The notes beneath the pieces are model-generated. The model had not been told where the DNA came from. It saw only the letters and a program-made list of their open reading frames with translations, and made no database searches. From NCBI RefSeq assembly GCF_000424985.1, contig NZ_AUKX01000002.1, positions 1-64,000 of the forward strand: a stretch of 64,000 nucleotides of DNA, in the 5' to 3' direction. Of the stretch, positions 27,952-37,200 are shown piece by piece. Numbering within the stretch: position 1 is the first letter of the stretch; each line of letters begins with the position of its first letter. Both the position numbers and the translations under genes were made by a program. The stretch comes from Arenibacter latericius DSM 15913 (GTDB taxonomy: Bacteria; Bacteroidota; Bacteroidia; Flavobacteriales; Flavobacteriaceae).

Positions 27952-29049
27952 TTATAGATCGAATTTTAGTTGTATAGAAACAGAGTTTTCAGTTTCTGGA
28001 GTGCTTTTTCCCGTATTTAGGTTAGATAAGGAAATACCTAGCAACCGAACAGAGTTTTCCAATTTTTCCTGATATAGCAATTCCTTGGCTAATTCTAAGA
28101 TTAAATCCTTATCTGCAATAAAATATGGAATAGTTTTACTCCGCGTCTGGAGTGTAAAATCGCTATATTTAATTTTTAGGGTGATGGTCTTTCCAGCAAT
28201 ATTAGACTTTTTAAGACGTCGTTCCAATTCGTTGGCAATGTGTTTTAATCGCTCTAACATAAACACTTCGCTGCTAAGATTTTCATGGAAAGTACGTTCT
28301 GCACCTACCGATTTTGGAATTCTATTTGGTTTTACTGGACTTAGGTGTATGCCCCTTACCACATGATAATAGTATTCGCCACTCTTTCCAAAATGGGTTG
28401 TTAGGAACTCTAATGATTTTTGTTTTAAGTCTAGTCCAGTAAATACGCCTAGCTGATACATTTTGTCAGCCGTAACTTTTCCTACCCCATGAAATTTTCG
28501 GATTTCTAGTTCTTCTAAAAAAGAAAGTACCTCCTCCGGATTCACGGTTTTCTGACCATTTGGTTTGTTGTAGTCACTAGCTACCTTTGCAATAAATTTA
28601 TTTATTGAGATTCCTGCTGATGCGGTTAGTCCTACCTCCTCATAAATTTTATTCCTTATTTCAGTTGCAATTAAAGAAGCAGAAGGATTTCCTTTTTTGT
28701 TGATGGTAACATCTAAATAGGCCTCATCTAAAGATAGGGGCTCTACTAAATCTGTATACTCTAAAAATATGTTGCGAATAAGTAGTGATATTTCCTTGTA
28801 ACGGTCAAACCTAGGAGGTACAAAAATAAGGTCGGGACAGTTTCTTTTTGCCATGTAGCCACTCATGGCACTGCGCACGCCAAACTTCCTAGCCTCATAG
28901 CTTGCTGCAGCTACTACTCCTCTCTTTTCAGCTCCCCCAACAGCAATAGGCTTCCCTTTTAGGGTAGGATCATCCATTTGTTCTACAGAGGCATAAAAAG
29001 CATCCATATCTACATGTATTATTTTTCGTAGGGGAAAATCCAATTTCAT
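27952..29049 (-). CDS. dinB: DNA polymerase IV (Y family)
   Basis: This error-prone polymerase performs translesion synthesis. The 365-residue protein has HVDMDAFYASVEQ (about 12-24, first catalytic Asp), the steric-gate region in the same block, and SLDEAYLDV with the catalytic Asp-Glu pair. SAGISINKFIAKVASDYNKP and the KFHGVGKVT helix-hairpin-helix follow, then a little-finger domain. It is a single gene convergent with pyk. I see no typical C-terminal clamp-binding motif, only TENSVSIQLKFDL, whose SIQLKFDL end could serve as one. Confidence 0.93.
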   Translation of the reverse strand: MKLDFPLRKIIHVDMDAFYASVEQMDDPTLKGKPIAVGGAEKRGVVAAASYEARKFGVRSAMSGYMAKRNCPDLIFVPPRFDRYKEISLLIRNIFLEYTDLVEPLSLDEAYLDVTINKKGNPSASLIATEIRNKIYEEVGLTASAGISINKFIAKVASDYNKPNGQKTVNPEEVLSFLEELEIRKFHGVGKVTADKMYQLGVFTGLDLKQKSLEFLTTHFGKSGEYYYHVVRGIHLSPVKPNRIPKSVGAERTFHENLSSEVFMLERLKHIANELERRLKKSNIAGKTITLKIKYSDFTLQTRSKTIPYFIADKDLILELAKELLYQEKLENSVRLLGISLSNLNTGKSTPETENSVSIQLKFDL

Positions 29050-29123
29050 ACTGTAAATTTATAACAACTATAGGGGAGAACATATAATTATTGACTAAAC
29101 TCGCATTGATTGAAAATAGGACT

Positions 29124-29792
29124 ATGAAAGCAGAAATAAAAACCGCGATTATATTAGGAGCCACAGGATTAACTGGGGGGCTATTATTAAAGAAATTATT
29201 AGCAGATAATCGTTATGGTAAGATTAAGTTGTTTTCTAGATCTTCAGTAGGATTTACCCATCCAAAATTGGAGGAGCATCTTGGTGATTTGCGGAACTTA
29301 GCACAATATAAAAAGGAGTTTTATGCTGATGAGGTATTTTGTTGTATAGGTACTACAAAAGCTAAAACGCCAGATCCTGAAATGTATAGGGCAATAGATG
29401 TTGGTATTCCTGTTTCGGCAGCTAAACTCTGCAAGTCTAACAATATAAACACCTACATCGTTATTTCAGCTTTGGGGGCAAATCCAAAGAGTAGTACTCG
29501 TTATAACCGATTGAAAGGAGAAATGGAGAATACGGTATTGGAGTATGCTATACCTAAAACTCATTTCTTACGCCCCTCTTTAATTGTAGGGAAGAGATCA
29601 GAAAAAAGATTGGCAGAAGGGATAGCCAGTCAATTAATGAAAATATTGAATTTTGTGCTTGTAGGACCATTGGATAAATATAAGTCTATTAAACCTGATG
29701 CCATTGTTTCTGCTATGGTCTACTTGGCAAATAATCAGTATAATGAAGTTTATATCGAATCAGATCAGATAAGAAAGTTAGCTGAAGAATAG
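29124..29792 (+). CDS. NAD(P)-binding Rossmann oxidoreductase (atypical SDR)
   Basis: This protein of about 222 residues is similar to NAD(P)H-binding epimerase-like oxidoreductases (the HTATIP2/YbjT type). The dinucleotide motif IILGATGLTGGLLLK stands near the N-terminus, followed by VISALGANPKSSTRYNRLKG with the conserved Tyr and Lys pair and HFLRPSLIVGKR. The ATG at 29124 is preferred over a TTG at 29091, as it places the cofactor loop at the usual distance. It is divergent from dinB and followed 40 bp later by the CYTH gene. Substrate unknown. Confidence 0.8.
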   Translation: MKAEIKTAIILGATGLTGGLLLKKLLADNRYGKIKLFSRSSVGFTHPKLEEHLGDLRNLAQYKKEFYADEVFCCIGTTKAKTPDPEMYRAIDVGIPVSAAKLCKSNNINTYIVISALGANPKSSTRYNRLKGEMENTVLEYAIPKTHFLRPSLIVGKRSEKRLAEGIASQLMKILNFVLVGPLDKYKSIKPDAIVSAMVYLANNQYNEVYIESDQIRKLAEE

Positions 29793-29832
29793 GGAAGCAT
29801 AAGAAAGAACATTTCATCAATAAATAAATAGT

Positions 29833-30300
29833 GTGATAGAGATAGAACGTAAGTTTTTAGTGAATTCAGAGGCGTTTAAGGAGGGTTCGGTTAATTCTTA
29901 TAGAATTACCCAGGGTTTTCTTAATACGGATCCTAGGCGAACGGTAAGGGTGAGAATCAAGGGGGATTCTGGATTCTTAACGGTTAAAGGAAAGGGAAGC
30001 GATAAGGGAACTACCCGTTTTGAATGGGAAACTAGTATTCCAGTAGAAGAGGCAGAGGCCTTAATGAAATTGGCAGAACCAGGAGTTATAGAGAAAATGA
30101 GATACGAGGTCCCAGTTGGCGAGCACTTATTTGAAGTGGATGAATTTTTTGGAGATAATACGGGATTGCTAGTGGCTGAAGTGGAATTAAATTCCGAGGA
30201 TGAAGCCTATGAAACACCTGTATGGTTAGGGGAAGAAGTTACTGGTAACAACAAATACTACAACTCACAACTTAGTAAGCATCCTTTTAAAACATGGTAA
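29833..30300 (+). CDS. CYTH-domain (triphosphate tunnel metalloenzyme) protein
   Basis: This 155-residue protein has the ExExK metal-triphosphate signature IEIERKFLV right at its start, then alternating basic and acidic strand motifs (RTVRVRIKG, FLTVKGKG, FEWETSIP, FEVDEFFGDN). Short bacterial CYTH proteins act as inorganic triphosphatases or related hydrolases; the exact reaction cannot be told. The start codon is GTG, required because the family motif begins at residue 2. Its stop codon overlaps the start region of the next lipoprotein gene. Confidence 0.85.
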   Translation: MIEIERKFLVNSEAFKEGSVNSYRITQGFLNTDPRRTVRVRIKGDSGFLTVKGKGSDKGTTRFEWETSIPVEEAEALMKLAEPGVIEKMRYEVPVGEHLFEVDEFFGDNTGLLVAEVELNSEDEAYETPVWLGEEVTGNNKYYNSQLSKHPFKTW

Positions 30301-30302
30301 CA

Positions 30303-30794
30303 ATGAGATATTTGGGCTATATTTTTCTTTTTCTATTAGTGATTTCTTGTAAAGAGACTGGAGAAAGGTCAGAAATGGTTAATACATCTATAGAAAAGAA
30401 CACAGTTTCCGTAATGGAGAAGAAAAAGCGATTAGAGGAGCGGGGCTTTCAAACATTTGACTATGTGGATGAAGCAACTAAGGATACCATATTAATGCAG
30501 CAATATTTTATGGCCTTTTTAAAAAGAGGGAGTAATAAGTCTCTCTCTGAGGCGGAATTAGACAGTCTGCAAGCCTTGCATTTAGCACATCTTGGAAGAA
30601 TGTATGAAATGGGGTATGCTGATATTTCTGGCCCTTTTGGGGATAATGGAGAAATAAGGGGAATTACGATTTATAATGTACCAACCCAAGAAATGGCAGA
30701 TAGCCTTGCTAACTTAGATCCAATGGTTAAAGCAGGAAGACTTACTATTGAAATTCATCCGTGGTGGGCCGCTAAGGGATTCCATTTACGTTAG
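30303..30794 (+). CDS. Hypothetical lipoprotein
   Basis: This is a predicted lipoprotein of about 163 residues. The start MRYLGYIFLFLLVISC gives a signal peptide with a lipobox cysteine at about 16. The rest is soluble, with no domain I recognise; the segment GEIRGITIYNVPTQEMADSL resembles YCII-type folds only vaguely. The ATG at 30303 follows the CYTH stop by 2 bp; an upstream ATG at 30294 overlaps that stop. It probably belongs to the same transcript as the CYTH gene. Confidence 0.7.
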   Translation: MRYLGYIFLFLLVISCKETGERSEMVNTSIEKNTVSVMEKKKRLEERGFQTFDYVDEATKDTILMQQYFMAFLKRGSNKSLSEAELDSLQALHLAHLGRMYEMGYADISGPFGDNGEIRGITIYNVPTQEMADSLANLDPMVKAGRLTIEIHPWWAAKGFHLR

Positions 30795-30804
30795 TCCTCA
30801 TTTA

Positions 30805-31443
30805 CTAAACCGCGAAAAGAATGGCTACATAATGGCAGATAGCAGCTGCTAATACAAAAAAATGCCATACAGCATGGTTGTAGGGATATTTTCTCCACAG
30901 ATAAAAGATAACCCCCACAAGATAAAGGGCGCCTCCAATAAGAATCATGGTCATTATGTTAGAAGGAATAGTTTCAAAAAAAGTGCGTCCACCAACGAGC
31001 ATAATGCAGCCCATTGCAATGTAAACGAGTGTAGAAATGATGTTCCACTTGCCCGTAAAAAAGATCTTAAAAACGATTCCAAATGCAGTTAAACCCCACA
31101 ACACACTCAATAATGTAATACCAAACGTATTATTCATATAAATTAATAAGAATGGGGTATAGGTGCCGGATATGAGAAAGTAAATACTAATGTGATCTAG
31201 GATTTGAAATATAGGTTTTACCTGGGCATGTTGAAACCCGTGATAGAGTGTAGAAAATGTAAAAAGTTGTAAAAAGCAAAATCCATATATGGCTGCGCCA
31301 ATAACTCCTACCGTATTATTGCTTTTTATGGCAAAAGCAATTAGAATAGGTATGCTAACTATTCCAAAAATAATTCCAAAGCCGTGAATGATGCTATTTA
31401 CCAGTTCTAGCTTTATTTTTATATCGGGATTCTTTGCCTGCAT
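30805..31443 (-). CDS. Hemolysin III family (PAQR-like) membrane protein
   Basis: This is a seven-helix membrane protein of 212 residues. Conserved PAQR/HlyIII features are visible: ELVNSIIHGFGIIFG near the start, TLYHGFQH, ILDHISIYFLISGTYTPF, and a C-terminal YNHAVWHFFVLAAAICHY. These histidines plus the Asp and Ser are thought to form a metal site for hydrolase activity. Despite the name, bacterial members are rarely true hemolysins. It is convergent with the lipoprotein gene. Confidence 0.88.
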   Translation of the reverse strand: MQAKNPDIKIKLELVNSIIHGFGIIFGIVSIPILIAFAIKSNNTVGVIGAAIYGFCFLQLFTFSTLYHGFQHAQVKPIFQILDHISIYFLISGTYTPFLLIYMNNTFGITLLSVLWGLTAFGIVFKIFFTGKWNIISTLVYIAMGCIMLVGGRTFFETIPSNIMTMILIGGALYLVGVIFYLWRKYPYNHAVWHFFVLAAAICHYVAILFAV

Positions 31444-31686
31444 GTTACTGAATTGAAATTTACTGATTGCACTTTATAACGCATACTAAGATACCGAAAA
31501 TGGTGTATAGTGTACCTTCTTATGGCAGTGTTGTTAAATTAGGACATATAATTAAAAGTCAAAAAAAAAGAATGTAAAAGCTACCTTAAGTAAGTCTAAT
31601 TAACCATCAAAATATTATGGAGATCTAAGAAGGTCTATCCTGGGTAATATATTAGAAGAATTGACCTAAGTGCTGGTGACACTTTT

Positions 31687-32601
31687 TTAACGGAAAGCAC
31701 CTTCAGGGAATTTAACTTTATCTGGGGCTTCGTTCAGTATAGGCAGGGCGTATTTCAATATACGGTTCCTGCGAGCGGTGGCGTCTTTTGGTTCTACTGG
31801 ATAGGATACTACTGCTTCCATCCACGCATATTTAGTTACTCTAAAATAGACTGAGGGTTCCCATGGTGTATGACTTTGGTTTATTAGCTGTGGATAGGTT
31901 TTTTTAAAATCTTTGGACGCCGCTTCCAGTAAACAGTCTTCTACAAATTGCAGGTCGCTCGTATAGGCTACCTGAACTGCAGTTTCATTCCATATAAAAG
32001 GAACTTCGGGGCCAGAGTAATTAATAATTTCCTCTCTTAATATCAGGCTATTTGGAAATCTAATTACTCTTCCGCTTTTACGATCGTTGCCAAGATAATC
32101 ACCACTACACTCCAAGATAGAGGTGTCTAAATAACTTATCTCTACTACATCGCCACGGAACCCTTTTATCTGTATGCGATCTCCTACCAAATAGGATCTG
32201 CGAAAAATTAGATATACCCAGGCGATAAAAGAAGTGATAGGGGCTTGCAAGGCAAAACCGATAACCAAAGAAAATAATCCAAAGCTGACAACTGCTGCAT
32301 AGAGGTTTTGGAATAGAAAGGAAGCCACTACTATAAGGCTGAATACCATTGCCAGGAAGCGGACAATTCGCAAGAGGTTATATCGATCCCCTTCAGAATT
32401 GGTCTGGGTGTCTATAATCTTCGAAATAATCTTACTTATCAGATAGATTATAGCAATTAAGAATAAACTTATAGTTAGTTTTTTCACAAAAGGAATGTAC
32501 TGTTCCCAGGGATCAAAAACACTTAAGTTTAATAAATAATATATGGCAATGAGCAAAATCGCTATCACGCCATACATCGTAATTCCGCTTTTCTTTTTCA
32601 T
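31687..32601 (-). CDS. Small-conductance mechanosensitive channel (MscS family)
   Basis: This inner-membrane channel of 304 residues would release solutes under hypo-osmotic shock. Four hydrophobic segments precede the pore-lining helix (VVSFGLFSLVIGFALQAPIT), followed by the MscS beta-domain with YLVGDRIQIKGFRGDVVEIS and FPNSLIL. The C-terminal alpha-beta region ends in a simple charged tail. It is a single gene; 40 bp separate it from the upstream efflux operon end, so readthrough from that operon is possible. Confidence 0.9.
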   Translation of the reverse strand: MKKKSGITMYGVIAILLIAIYYLLNLSVFDPWEQYIPFVKKLTISLFLIAIIYLISKIISKIIDTQTNSEGDRYNLLRIVRFLAMVFSLIVVASFLFQNLYAAVVSFGLFSLVIGFALQAPITSFIAWVYLIFRRSYLVGDRIQIKGFRGDVVEISYLDTSILECSGDYLGNDRKSGRVIRFPNSLILREEIINYSGPEVPFIWNETAVQVAYTSDLQFVEDCLLEAASKDFKKTYPQLINQSHTPWEPSVYFRVTKYAWMEAVVSYPVEPKDATARRNRILKYALPILNEAPDKVKFPEGAFR

Positions 32602-32641
32602 AGTATTGAAGGCCTAAACAAGCTAACTACGCTGCCTTATT

Positions 32642-34042
32642 TTATTGCCATCCTCCACCAAGTGCCTCGTAAAGAGTAACTATAGCATTTAACTGACCAA
32701 ATTGAGAATCTATAAGGTTCAGTTGAGAATTAAGTACATTTTGCCTTGCGGTCAATACTTCTAAAAAATTGGATAGTCCGTTGTTTAGTAATTCTTCTGA
32801 ATAAGATTCGGCCAGCATGTGGGATGCGAGTTCTTTTTTACGCACTTCAATTTTCTTGTTTTCCGCTTGATAGTCGTATAGAGCATCCGAAACTTCTTTT
32901 CCTGCTATTAATAACACCTTTTTATAACGTAATAAGGCTTGCTCTTGCTGTGCTTGTGAAACCTCATATTGCGTCTTAATCTTTCTGCCATTTAAAATTG
33001 GCTGTGCCAATGATCCTGCCAAATTTGAGAATAGAGAGCTAGCATTGAATAAATTATCCAATTCTAAGCTTTGAAATCCACCAGCAGCGGTAAGTCGCAA
33101 AGCAGGGTAGAAATGACTTCTAGCTACATTAGTAAGTTCAAAGGCATTGATTAAACTGTACTCGGCTTCCAAAACATCAGGTCTGTTAACCAATAAATCT
33201 GCAGGTACGCCAGTGGTTAATTCTGTTTGAAGTTCTTGTTCTTCTAAGGTGCCTCTTTGTACGCTTCGTGCCGATTCTCCCAAAAGAATAGAAAATGTAT
33301 TTTCTAGTAGTTTTATATTCTTTTCAATGTCTACCAATATAATTTCTGTGGAATACAATTGCGCTTCGGTCTGTTTAACCGCTACTTCTGTAACCTGTCC
33401 GGCATCCTTAAGTGCCTGTGTAGTAGTAAGGCTACTTTTCCTAGCTTCTATTGTTTCCTTAATAATATCTTTCTGCTTATCAAGGGCCAATAATCTGTAA
33501 TAGGTGCTACTAATGGCAGCTATAAGGTTGGTTTTTACCGCTTGGTGTGCCGCAACAGATTGTAAGTAATTAGCTTGGGATGCTCTGTCTGCACTTCTAA
33601 TTTTCCCCCATATATCGGCTTCCCAAGATAAGGAGCCTGATAACTCGAATTGTTCGGTAGCAGACCCGCTATTCATAGCCATGGCACCATTTTCTGAAAA
33701 GGTAGAGCGGCCATAGCTTGCCATAGCATCTATAGTAGGGTAGTACCCTGCTTTTCCTTGCTTTAAATAGGCCTGTGCAGCATTAATGTTCTGCAGTGCC
33801 ACCCTAATATCTAGATTGTTGTCTAGTCCTCTTTGGATATAATCGGTTAAAATAGGATCGGTAAACAATTCTCTCCAAGATAATTGGGCAATAGAATTGC
33901 TGTCTGTCTTAATATTATCCGTGCGGAAAAGTGCCTCGCTTTCAATTGAAGGTCTAACATATTCCTTGGCAGAAAAACAGGATTGCATTAATACCGGAAC
34001 TATAGTTAACAGGATTATTCTGTACAAAGTGTTATGTCGCAT
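32642..34042 (-). CDS. RND efflux outer-membrane factor (TolC/OprM/NodT type lipoprotein)
   Basis: This outer-membrane channel exports compounds delivered by the RND pump. The ATG at 34042 gives MRHNTLYRIILLTIVPVL and a lipobox MQSC; the longer upstream frame would overlap the pump gene and bury the signal peptide. The protein is about 466 residues with two OEP repeats (DIRVALQNINAAQAYLKQG, LVNRPDVLEAEYSL). It is the third gene of adaptor-pump-channel on the minus strand, 14 bp after the pump. Confidence 0.92.
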   Translation of the reverse strand: MRHNTLYRIILLTIVPVLMQSCFSAKEYVRPSIESEALFRTDNIKTDSNSIAQLSWRELFTDPILTDYIQRGLDNNLDIRVALQNINAAQAYLKQGKAGYYPTIDAMASYGRSTFSENGAMAMNSGSATEQFELSGSLSWEADIWGKIRSADRASQANYLQSVAAHQAVKTNLIAAISSTYYRLLALDKQKDIIKETIEARKSSLTTTQALKDAGQVTEVAVKQTEAQLYSTEIILVDIEKNIKLLENTFSILLGESARSVQRGTLEEQELQTELTTGVPADLLVNRPDVLEAEYSLINAFELTNVARSHFYPALRLTAAGGFQSLELDNLFNASSLFSNLAGSLAQPILNGRKIKTQYEVSQAQQEQALLRYKKVLLIAGKEVSDALYDYQAENKKIEVRKKELASHMLAESYSEELLNNGLSNFLEVLTARQNVLNSQLNLIDSQFGQLNAIVTLYEALGGGWQ

Positions 34043-34056
34043 AATATAAATTACTA

Positions 34057-37000
34057 TTATTCTTCTATGGTTTCTACTGTGGGATCCCCGGTAACCTTCT
34101 CTTGCAGCCACTGGAAGAGAATAAATAATACTGGGATAATAAAAATTCCGATTACCGTACCTACTAACATTCCTCCAACAGCACCGGTTCCAATAGCATT
34201 GTTTCCTGCAGCTCCTACACCTTTTGCAACTACCAATGGCATTAGTCCAAGGATAAATGCAAAGGAAGTCATTAAAATAGGCCTTAATCGGGCTCTTGCG
34301 CCGTCTATAGCAGCTTCGGTAATGGTGAGGCCGTGCTGTCTACGTTGAATAGCAAACTCCACAATAAGAATAGCATTTTTCGCTAACAGACCAATAAGCA
34401 TAATTAAAGCGATCTGGAAATAAATATTGTTTTCCAAGCCTAAAAATTTAGTAGTTAAGTAGGCGCCCGCTACTCCAACTGGCAGTGAGAGTAGAACTGC
34501 AAATGGTAGTAAATAGCTTTCGTATTGTGCCGATAAAAAGAAGTATACAAATATGATACTCAGTAAAAATATAATGCCCGATTGTCCACCAGAAGAAATT
34601 TCTTCCCTAGTTATCCCCGAAAAGGCAATCTCGTAATTTCGTGGCAAATGTTGTTCTGCAACTTCTGTAACGGCATTAATTGCATCCCCCGAACTAAATC
34701 CTGGAGCTGCTGATCCGTTTACTGTAACAGAATTAAACAGGTTAAATCTATTTACTGTTTGTGGCCCGTAAACCCTACTAAGGGTTACAAATTGTGATAT
34801 TGGAGCCATTTCTCCGTCGTTGTTCCTAACAAACATACTGTGCAGACTGTTTTCGTCCTTACGGTCTTCTGGTTTAGCCTGTACCATTACTCTAAACTGT
34901 TTTCCGAAGCGACTGAAGTCGGCGGTGTATAAACCTCCAATATAGCCTTGTAGGGTTCTAAGAATGCTGCTAACCTCTACGCCAGCTTCTTTTGCCTTTG
35001 GGATATCGATATCCATTTGCAATTGTGGGAAATTGGTACTAAAAGAATTGGATGCATAGCCAATTTCTGGTCGTTGTGTAAGGGCGGCGGCAAATCCGTT
35101 CGCTATGGTATCTAACGTCTTTAGACTCCCCGCTGCGCGGTCTAAGATTTGTACCTCAAATCCATCTGAAGCACCAAATCCTGGGATACTTGGAGGTGCA
35201 AAGAATATAATATTCGCATCTGTAATATGTCCGGTCTTAGCAAATAATTGCTGTACAATGGCTTCTGATGAGGTTTCATCTGTTGTTCGCTTATCAAAAT
35301 CTTCTAAAAGGATAAAGCCCATTCCATAGGAGCTACCTGCTCCGGAAAAGAAATTTCGTCCCCCTTGTAAAGAGGCAGATCTTACCCCCTCTATAGATTC
35401 AATAGCTTTATAAATGTCTTCGGTAATACTAAAAGTACGATCCAATGACGCACCTTGTGGAAGCTCTAAGTTCATAAAAATTACTCCCCTATCCTCAGAA
35501 GGAACAAATCCTGTTGGGGTAGTATTATTTGCCCAGAATATGCCAAATATAGAAACCAATAGGATAATTACCGTTACCCAACTATTCTTTACTAAGAATC
35601 TTAATGACTTAACATATTTGTTGGTGGTAGCTTCAAAACCTGCATTAAATGCGGTATAGAATCTCTTTACTATTGTCTTTTTCTTTTCGCCTTCCTTTTT
35701 AGTGGGTTTAAGAAAAATGGCACATAAGGCCGGACTTAATGTAAGTGCGTTAACCGCAGAAATCAAAATAGCAATTAACAGGGTAACCCCAAACTGTTCG
35801 TAAAATACCCCAGACGGACCTTGGATAAAGGTAATCGGGATAAACACTGCAGCCATTACTAATGTAATAGATACAATAGCGCCACTAATTTCGTTCATAG
35901 CACTCAAAGAGGCCTTTTTTGCAGAAGTGTACCCTTCTTCTAATTTGGCATGGACTGCCTCTACTACCACAATGGCATCATCCACTACAATACCGATAGC
36001 CAAAAGAAGCGCAAAAAGCGTTAAAAGGTTTAAGGAGTAACCCAGTAGGTTAAGGAAGAAAAAGGTTCCTATTATAGATACTGGTACTGCTATTGCAGGA
36101 ATTAAGGTGGACTTAAAATCTTGAAGGAATAAGAACACTACTAAGAAAACCAATAAAAAGGCCTCTATAAGGGTTACTTGTACCTTGGTCATCGATGCCG
36201 TTAGGAATTTATTGGTATCGAAGTTTATAACATAATCAACCCCTGATGGAAATCCTTCCTTTAGGTCGTCTAACTTTGTATAGATTTCTTCAATAATTTC
36301 CTGTGCATTGGAGCCTGGAGTTTGGAAAATTCCAAAGCCAACTCCTGGATAGCCTCTAGCACGACCAATAGAAGTGTAGGAAAACGCATCTAATTCTACT
36401 TTAGCAACGTCACTTAGCTTTAGAAATTGACCGTTACCCAAAGATTTAATAATAATGTTCTGATATTCTTCAGCGGTCTTATATCGTCCTTTGTATTTAA
36501 TAACATATTCAAAGGCTTCTCCAGAATTTTGGCCAAGAGATCCAGCAGCAGCTTCTAAACTTTGCTCTCCAATGGCTTGGGTTACATCGGTTACCGTTAA
36601 ATTATATGCGGTGAGCTTAACAGGATCTAACCACACACGCATGGCATAATCTTTTCCTCCAAAAACATTCACGTCTCCTACCCCTTTAATACGCTGTAGT
36701 TCTGGTTTTACGTTAATATTAAGGTAGTTCTGAATAAAAGTCTCATCATAATCTGGATTGGTAGAGTATAAGGAGGCGTACATAAGCGCAGAGCTTTGAC
36801 GCTTTTGGGTTATAACTCCAGAGCGGATAACCTCTGCAGGTAATAAGGCATTAGCTCTTGCTACTCTGTTTTGAACGTTTACAGCGGCGATATCGGGATC
36901 TACACCTTGTTCAAAATAAACTGTAATACTAGCGCTACCTGTGTTACTTGCAGTTGAAGTAATATAGGTCATATCCTCTACCCCATTAATCTGTTCCTCT

Positions 37001-37194
37001 ATGGGGACAATAACACTCTCTAGGATGGTTTCGGCATTAGCTCCAGGGTAATTGGCAGATACTTGCACGGTAGGTGGTGCAATATCTGGGTATTGGGTAA
37101 CGGGAAGGGTGAGTAATCCCAATCCACCCAGGAGTAATAAGATAATCGATATAACGGTGGAAAGTACAGGCCTTTCTATGAATGTTTTTAGCAT
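34057..37194 (-). CDS. RND multidrug efflux permease (AcrB/MexB, HAE1 family)
   Basis: This 1045-residue inner-membrane proton-driven transporter expels hydrophobic toxins. It has twelve helices and two large periplasmic loops. The start MLKTFIERPVLSTVISIILL is typical. Proton-relay residues are seen as the Asp pair in IGIVVDDAIVVVEAVHA and the Lys in GLLAKNAILIVEFA. FVPSEDRGVIFMNLELPQGA matches the substrate pocket region. It lies 6 bp after the adaptor gene, and its stop is 14 bp before the outer-membrane factor. Confidence 0.95.
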   Translation of the reverse strand: MLKTFIERPVLSTVISIILLLLGGLGLLTLPVTQYPDIAPPTVQVSANYPGANAETILESVIVPIEEQINGVEDMTYITSTASNTGSASITVYFEQGVDPDIAAVNVQNRVARANALLPAEVIRSGVITQKRQSSALMYASLYSTNPDYDETFIQNYLNINVKPELQRIKGVGDVNVFGGKDYAMRVWLDPVKLTAYNLTVTDVTQAIGEQSLEAAAGSLGQNSGEAFEYVIKYKGRYKTAEEYQNIIIKSLGNGQFLKLSDVAKVELDAFSYTSIGRARGYPGVGFGIFQTPGSNAQEIIEEIYTKLDDLKEGFPSGVDYVINFDTNKFLTASMTKVQVTLIEAFLLVFLVVFLFLQDFKSTLIPAIAVPVSIIGTFFFLNLLGYSLNLLTLFALLLAIGIVVDDAIVVVEAVHAKLEEGYTSAKKASLSAMNEISGAIVSITLVMAAVFIPITFIQGPSGVFYEQFGVTLLIAILISAVNALTLSPALCAIFLKPTKKEGEKKKTIVKRFYTAFNAGFEATTNKYVKSLRFLVKNSWVTVIILLVSIFGIFWANNTTPTGFVPSEDRGVIFMNLELPQGASLDRTFSITEDIYKAIESIEGVRSASLQGGRNFFSGAGSSYGMGFILLEDFDKRTTDETSSEAIVQQLFAKTGHITDANIIFFAPPSIPGFGASDGFEVQILDRAAGSLKTLDTIANGFAAALTQRPEIGYASNSFSTNFPQLQMDIDIPKAKEAGVEVSSILRTLQGYIGGLYTADFSRFGKQFRVMVQAKPEDRKDENSLHSMFVRNNDGEMAPISQFVTLSRVYGPQTVNRFNLFNSVTVNGSAAPGFSSGDAINAVTEVAEQHLPRNYEIAFSGITREEISSGGQSGIIFLLSIIFVYFFLSAQYESYLLPFAVLLSLPVGVAGAYLTTKFLGLENNIYFQIALIMLIGLLAKNAILIVEFAIQRRQHGLTITEAAIDGARARLRPILMTSFAFILGLMPLVVAKGVGAAGNNAIGTGAVGGMLVGTVIGIFIIPVLFILFQWLQEKVTGDPTVETIEE

Positions 37195-37200
37195 ACTGAC